Source: Porites lobata (lineage: Eukaryota; Cnidaria; Anthozoa; Scleractinia; Poritidae). From it: 64,000 nt of DNA. Within the stretch, counting starts at the first letter, position 1. Every line of letters starts with the position of its first letter. Made by a program: the position numbers and the translations under genes. The notes beneath the pieces were generated by a model. It made no database searches, was not told where the DNA came from, and saw nothing but the letters and a program-made list of their open reading frames with translations. The stretch is taken from NCBI GenBank assembly GCA_942486035.1, contig CALNXK010000037.1, positions 3,644,548 through 3,708,547 on the forward strand, given 5' to 3'. This document shows positions 60,001 through 64,000 of this stretch, piece by piece.

Positions 60001-60880
60001 TGCGAAATAGTTGTTTAATTTCTATCAGTACCACATTCACTTTTTTCGTGTCAAATAGCTGCAGGATATTATTTCCTATGTTTGAAGTAGGCTAATCAAA
60101 ACATATGACGCGTGTGCAAATCCTCCTTAGGAAATTTTTGTTTTTGTTTCGTTAAAAAAATATATGTATATTTTAAATAAGTAATTATCCTTTCGATCCC
60201 CTTTAGGGACTTGTCAGGGATAAGAAAACATGTACACAAGTAAACATTTGAACCAAAATAAACACAAATTGTATTAAAAATTCTTACCTAACGGGAGACG
60301 ATCCTGAGTTGGCTATTTACAGCTGACAAGCGTGGCTAAGGAGGTAAACTTACCACATCAGAGGAGACCTCGCACCTCTGTAGAGGGAGGATTTCAACTA
60401 GGGCGAGGCATTGCCTTAAACGTTTTGGCCAGACAAGGAGAGAAATATATAGCAACAGGTTTTTTGTAACTGTGATCGATTGGAATAGATGCAGATTGTT
60501 TGAACGTTCTTCAATGATTTCGTTGTGTGATACGCTACTTTTGAAACAGTAAGACTTAGCTTTTCCGTTTTTACGTTTTCAGGTTTGTGTATGGAGTGGT
60601 ATCGTCCACCCATACGACGTTTCGAAAACTGATCAAACTTAATGTTGAGACCAGGAAATTTGTGGAATGGCAGGAGTCGGGTGCGTATCCATCAGAGCCT
60701 GTGTTTGTCAAAGCGCCTGATGGGAAGGCAGAGGATGACGGTGTCATCTTGTCATGCGTGATCAACCCTAAAGACCAGACCACGTCTCTGGTGGTGCTAG
60801 ATGCGAAAGAACTCAAGGAGCTTGGTCGAGGTGTGATTCAAGGAGTTACTCCAGCCAATTTCCATGGTTTATTTCAGTAA
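57032..60880 (+). CDS. Carotenoid oxygenase (BCO1/BCO2/RPE65 family)
   Basis: Three coding exons, 57032-57539, 58619-59330 and 60583-60880, join in phase and give 505 residues, normal for the family. The start at 57032 (MSAEPDHS) is followed by the usual N-terminus: IRGDLPSWLKGTLIRNGPGK and FNHWFDGQGLLHRFHI. All four iron-ligand histidines are visible: H182 in HPHQTSDG, H238 in GYFHSFCLT, H308 in FFVFHHINAF and H501 in FHGLF. These enzymes cleave carotenoids oxidatively at a backbone double bond to give retinal or apocarotenoids; in this family isomerases also occur. No transmembrane segment or clear mitochondrial signal is seen, so it may be cytosolic. Which bond it cleaves cannot be told from the sequence. 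In a symbiotic host, algal carotenoids could be the substrate (inference). Confidence 0.92.
60270..60415. repeat. SINE-like fragment in carotenoid oxygenase intron 2
   Basis: GGCTATTTACAGCTGACAAGCGTGGCTAAGGAGG resembles the body of the SINE at 8945-9200 (GGCTATTAACAAGCACGGCTAAGG). It is diverged and lacks a tRNA head. Confidence 0.4.
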
Positions 60881-62480
60881 CAAATATAACAACTCTATAC
60901 TTTGAATTCCTCAAATTATAGATCACAGTAGTGTTATATATGACGTCTGCTCATTTAATAATACAGGGAACTGGACTTGTCATGCGCAACAGAAATAGCA
61001 ATAGCTGCGCCGGATTTTGCAACAGGGAGACTTTAGCCACCTAAAAAAAAGGAGAAAATGTCTTATTGTTTTTACCGCCTTCCCAGAGAAACCTGGCGCT
61101 TTTTACTGAGGTTGATAATTTTTCGTATAACTGATGGGCTGAGCCAATAATTTTAGTTTCACGGGTTAGTTTTTTGTCGATGGATCGGCCCGAAAGTGAA
61201 GTAGCGTATAAGAATTAACGAAAGCAGCTCGTCTGACTGAGGGAAGAAGGCGCGCGTGATCGCAAGTTAAGTGATCGTCTAACGTCCTGCCAGTTCATGA
61301 CGCTTTTACTATAGCGATCGTATTCAATTCTGGACTCTGCTAACATTATTACTACTGAACTAGTGGACACTAAACGCCCCTTAATCGGACTTCAGGATCT
61401 TATAACGAACAAGACGCTACGGAGCTAGCGTACACTTCGGCGTCGTGGTTGTGGAACTAATTAATTGTAAATGCGGAGGAATAGTAAGAAATCAAACATG
61501 GTAAGAGGAAGGTGTGAAATTATGGGATTTGTCAAGATATTCTGAAAAGAGCAACATCCAAGAGGCCTACTTGCCAAAAACTAGCATTTCAGGACAAATT
61601 GTCTCCGCGATATTAGCCCAGTTATGCTCTGATGACTCCATACATATCCTTCTAAAAAACAATTCTCTATTTTTCTTAGTCACATCAGGCTTCAAAAACA
61701 GCATAGCAGTCTCATGTACTGATTAAAGATATGTAAGGCATGGGTAAGGAGTCAATTACGTTGAGAATGGATTTGGCTAAAACTCAAAGTCACGAGTTCG
61801 AATGTTTTGAGGATAATTGTTCACTGACTATCAGCACGCAGGGATGTCGGATTAACGCAAGGAAGTTTAACACCAAAGGAACATAGCCTTTACAGAGCTT
61901 TAAAACACAGCATCCGCCAACACAAACTTGACTTGAACTTTGAGTAAAACTAAACAGCCTCTACCAATAATAACAAACTCTCACTTGAACTTCAGATATC
62001 TTACGGCTTCCGCGAACTTGTAAACAGAGAACCTGAACAATCGACCTTCGTCACACCTGACTAATCACAGCAGTCCAGCTCGTGGGAAAAAACTTAGTTC
62101 GTCAAAAGAACTCGCTTGAAACTTGTATACCGTTTGACATAAGGTTGTAGAAAACACTAAACAGGCGAATAGTAGTAGCTTTTCGACATATTTTATGATT
62201 TCAGTAACTGATGCAAATCTGCTGACTCATGCTGAAATGTAAACATGCCCTAATTAATTATTCATGGCTAATCCAAAGAAAGTCACGCAACGCGTGAAAG
62301 CAATTTTATTACGTAACACTCAACAAAGACAAAATGTCTTTGTGCAGCATTTTGTAACTTTAAATTCATCATAAAACAGTTCGTAAGGAGGGCTCACTCG
62401 CGAAATGTTTTTCAACACTCGAAGAGAAATTTCGTCTCTATGCGCGACCACGAAATATCCTCTATTTATACCTCGAGTAA
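60881..62480. other. Intergenic stretch, no gene seen
   Basis: Downstream of the carotenoid oxygenase. The 70-codon frame at 61514-61726 lacks a domain and splice support. Confidence 0.4.
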
Positions 62481-62491
62481 TTAAAGACTAA

Positions 62492-62890
62492 ACTCGAAGT
62501 GATCTCAAGATATCACGAAGTAGTCCGATCTCATTTCGTGAAATAGTTGAAACAAGCCGAAAAGTCACGAACTTGCACGCCCAATCTTGTCCCGAAACTA
62601 GTGCATCATTTCATAACTATTTTTCATATCCCAAACTACCTTGGGTCGCAGTAGCGCAATCGGCTAATCCTCAACTTAGAGTCTTCTCTGATCTGACGGG
62701 TCACACAGGTGAGTCGGTTCAAACCCCGGGAAAGCCAATATTAATTCTTTCTTCCTCGAAAAAGTTTAAGAATAAATCAAAGAAATCGAAGTGATCTCGA
62801 GATATCTCGAACTAATTCGGCTCTCACTTCGTCAAATAGCCGAATAGAGCCGAAAACCTACAGACTTTGCTTGCCCAATCTTGTCAAAAA
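62492..62890. repeat. Two diverged direct repeats flanking a tRNA-like segment
   Basis: The block CGAAGTGATCTCAAGATATC ... CTCATTTCGT ... GCCCAATCTTGTC at 62492-62590 recurs at 62788-62886 with substitutions. Between them, at about 62648-62740, are TAGCGCAATCGGCTAA (A-box-like) and GGTTCAAACCCC (B-box-like). It may be a SINE head inside a duplicated unit. Confidence 0.5.
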
Positions 62891-63440
62891 ATTGCAACTT
62901 TGATACATTCCTGAGCGTCGCGAATCCTTTACTTCGCGCTCCGCCGAAGTAATAACGACTGATGCACAACAGTCGGATACCAAAAGTGTGAAGTCAACTG
63001 AAATGCTAATAATAAGAGGTACGATTTATCACAGGTGATTGGCTGCGCAGAAGGATTTCGGCTGGAAAATCTTTGGGAGGGCGCGATTACCTGGTCATGT
63101 TTAAAAACATGACCTTTTTTTAAAGAAAATTAAACTCCCCTTGTTCAACCGGATTCTGAAGACCAAAATGTTGTTTTATTTACTGATTGCGAGTAGATAA
63201 TTTATCCTTAAAATAAAACGCTCAAAATCTGATGTTTCAAGCCAAAATATGTGAGCTTTTGATTCTTTCAGAGCGTTAATTTAATGCTTGCCACTCAGGC
63301 TCCGTGGATCATTATTTGTTTTCAGTACCGTGATTTATACTTTTACATGTACGCATCAATCCTAAAACACACTGCTGCCAATACAATTAATCGACGCGAC
63401 AATATAACGGTATAAAGGAAATGCGCGATGATTAGTAATG

Positions 63441-63590
63441 GTAACAGGACTGAGTGGAGTCCAATTCGGTCTGTAATCATACGAGTGATTAACAAAATCG
63501 GCGACCGCACCGCGTAGCGGCGGGCAATCCGATTTGTTTAATCACGAGTATGATTCACAGACCGAATTGGACGACACGAAGTTCTGTTAC
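63441..63590. mobile_element. 150-bp foldback MITE
   Basis: Arms GTCCAATTCGGTCTGTAATC ... GTGATTAACAAAATCGG and CCGATTTGTTTAATCAC ... CACAGACCGAATTGGAC are mirrored around a GC-rich centre (CCGCGTAGCGGCGG). The outer parts GTAACAGGAC and GTTCTGTTAC also pair. Confidence 0.8.
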
Positions 63591-64000
63591 TAATTAATTA
63601 TAACTTTAACAAAATTTGTGATATATAAGGCTCGTTTTTAAAATCAAAACAAAAGAAATTTCAAGATTTTTTTTGCTAGCAGTGAAAAAAGGCCATTAAA
63701 GCGCGCGCGTGATGGCGTTTACTGTCCAATTACTTAGGCAAGAAGCGTGTTGTCCTATTAAGGCTGAAATCAGGGCAGATAGCCAATCAGATATGAGAAT
63801 TTTGTTATACTTATGATTAATGAAAAACTTGTGTGGGCTTGTTTTGGCACTCGGTACTATATTACCATAGCAATGGTGTAACCATTTACAAATCTTTATT
63901 CTTGAAACACGTCAATGAAAAATATTTTTAGTTTTATATTGGCGATGTGCCGGATAATGAAGTGGGGGTGGGTGAATTCAGTGACCTTGCTTTTAAAAAA

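Noticed and set aside
62648..62740. Functional tRNA gene
   Set aside because: A- and B-box-like words are present but the acceptor and T stems do not pair.

Overview
The window is eukaryotic: AT-rich DNA with phased GT-AG introns, many short inverted-repeat transposons and a tRNA-derived SINE. The repeat families and the expanded HECT/integrase gene pair suggest an anthozoan, most likely a stony coral. This is inferred from family recognition, without a search.

Layout. (1) 340-10305, minus: six exons of a large secreted acidic, Glu/Lys-rich protein that runs off the left edge. (2) 12690-16389, plus, and 29827-34600, minus: two tail-to-tail paralogues of a helical-repeat (HPR/OPR/FASTK-like) protein, probably mitochondrial and RNA-binding, each with one coding exon. 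(3) 17130-28653, between them: a complete 11,524-bp DNA transposon with 507-bp terminal inverted repeats (four mismatches by eye), termini TATGGCG...CGCCATA and a 6-bp target duplication CAAGGG. It carries two convergent genes: an intact six-exon DDE integrase (minus) and a seven-exon CUE-HECT E3 ubiquitin ligase (plus) with three one-base frame breaks. Both start codons lie inside the inverted repeats, so both proteins begin MADR from the same duplicated exon. It fits the IS3EU superfamily and is the main discovery candidate. (4) 32.4-41.4 kb: no gene, but a dense set of nested non-autonomous transposons. (5) 41480-43444, plus: a compact CaMK-like kinase. (6) 44597-52380, minus: a stand-alone aminoglycoside-phosphotransferase-fold kinase related to the N-terminal domain of ACAD10/ACAD11, with a broken LINE in its largest intron. 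(7) 57032-60880, plus: a complete three-exon carotenoid oxygenase with all four iron-binding histidines. (8) 60881-64000: no gene; repeats only.

The host genes do not form an obvious pathway. The transposon genes do look like one unit: the integrase is expected to move the element, while the ligase is cargo or an accessory factor that may act on host proteins through ubiquitin. Exon boundaries were placed by hand from splice consensus and reading phase; first exons are the least certain.
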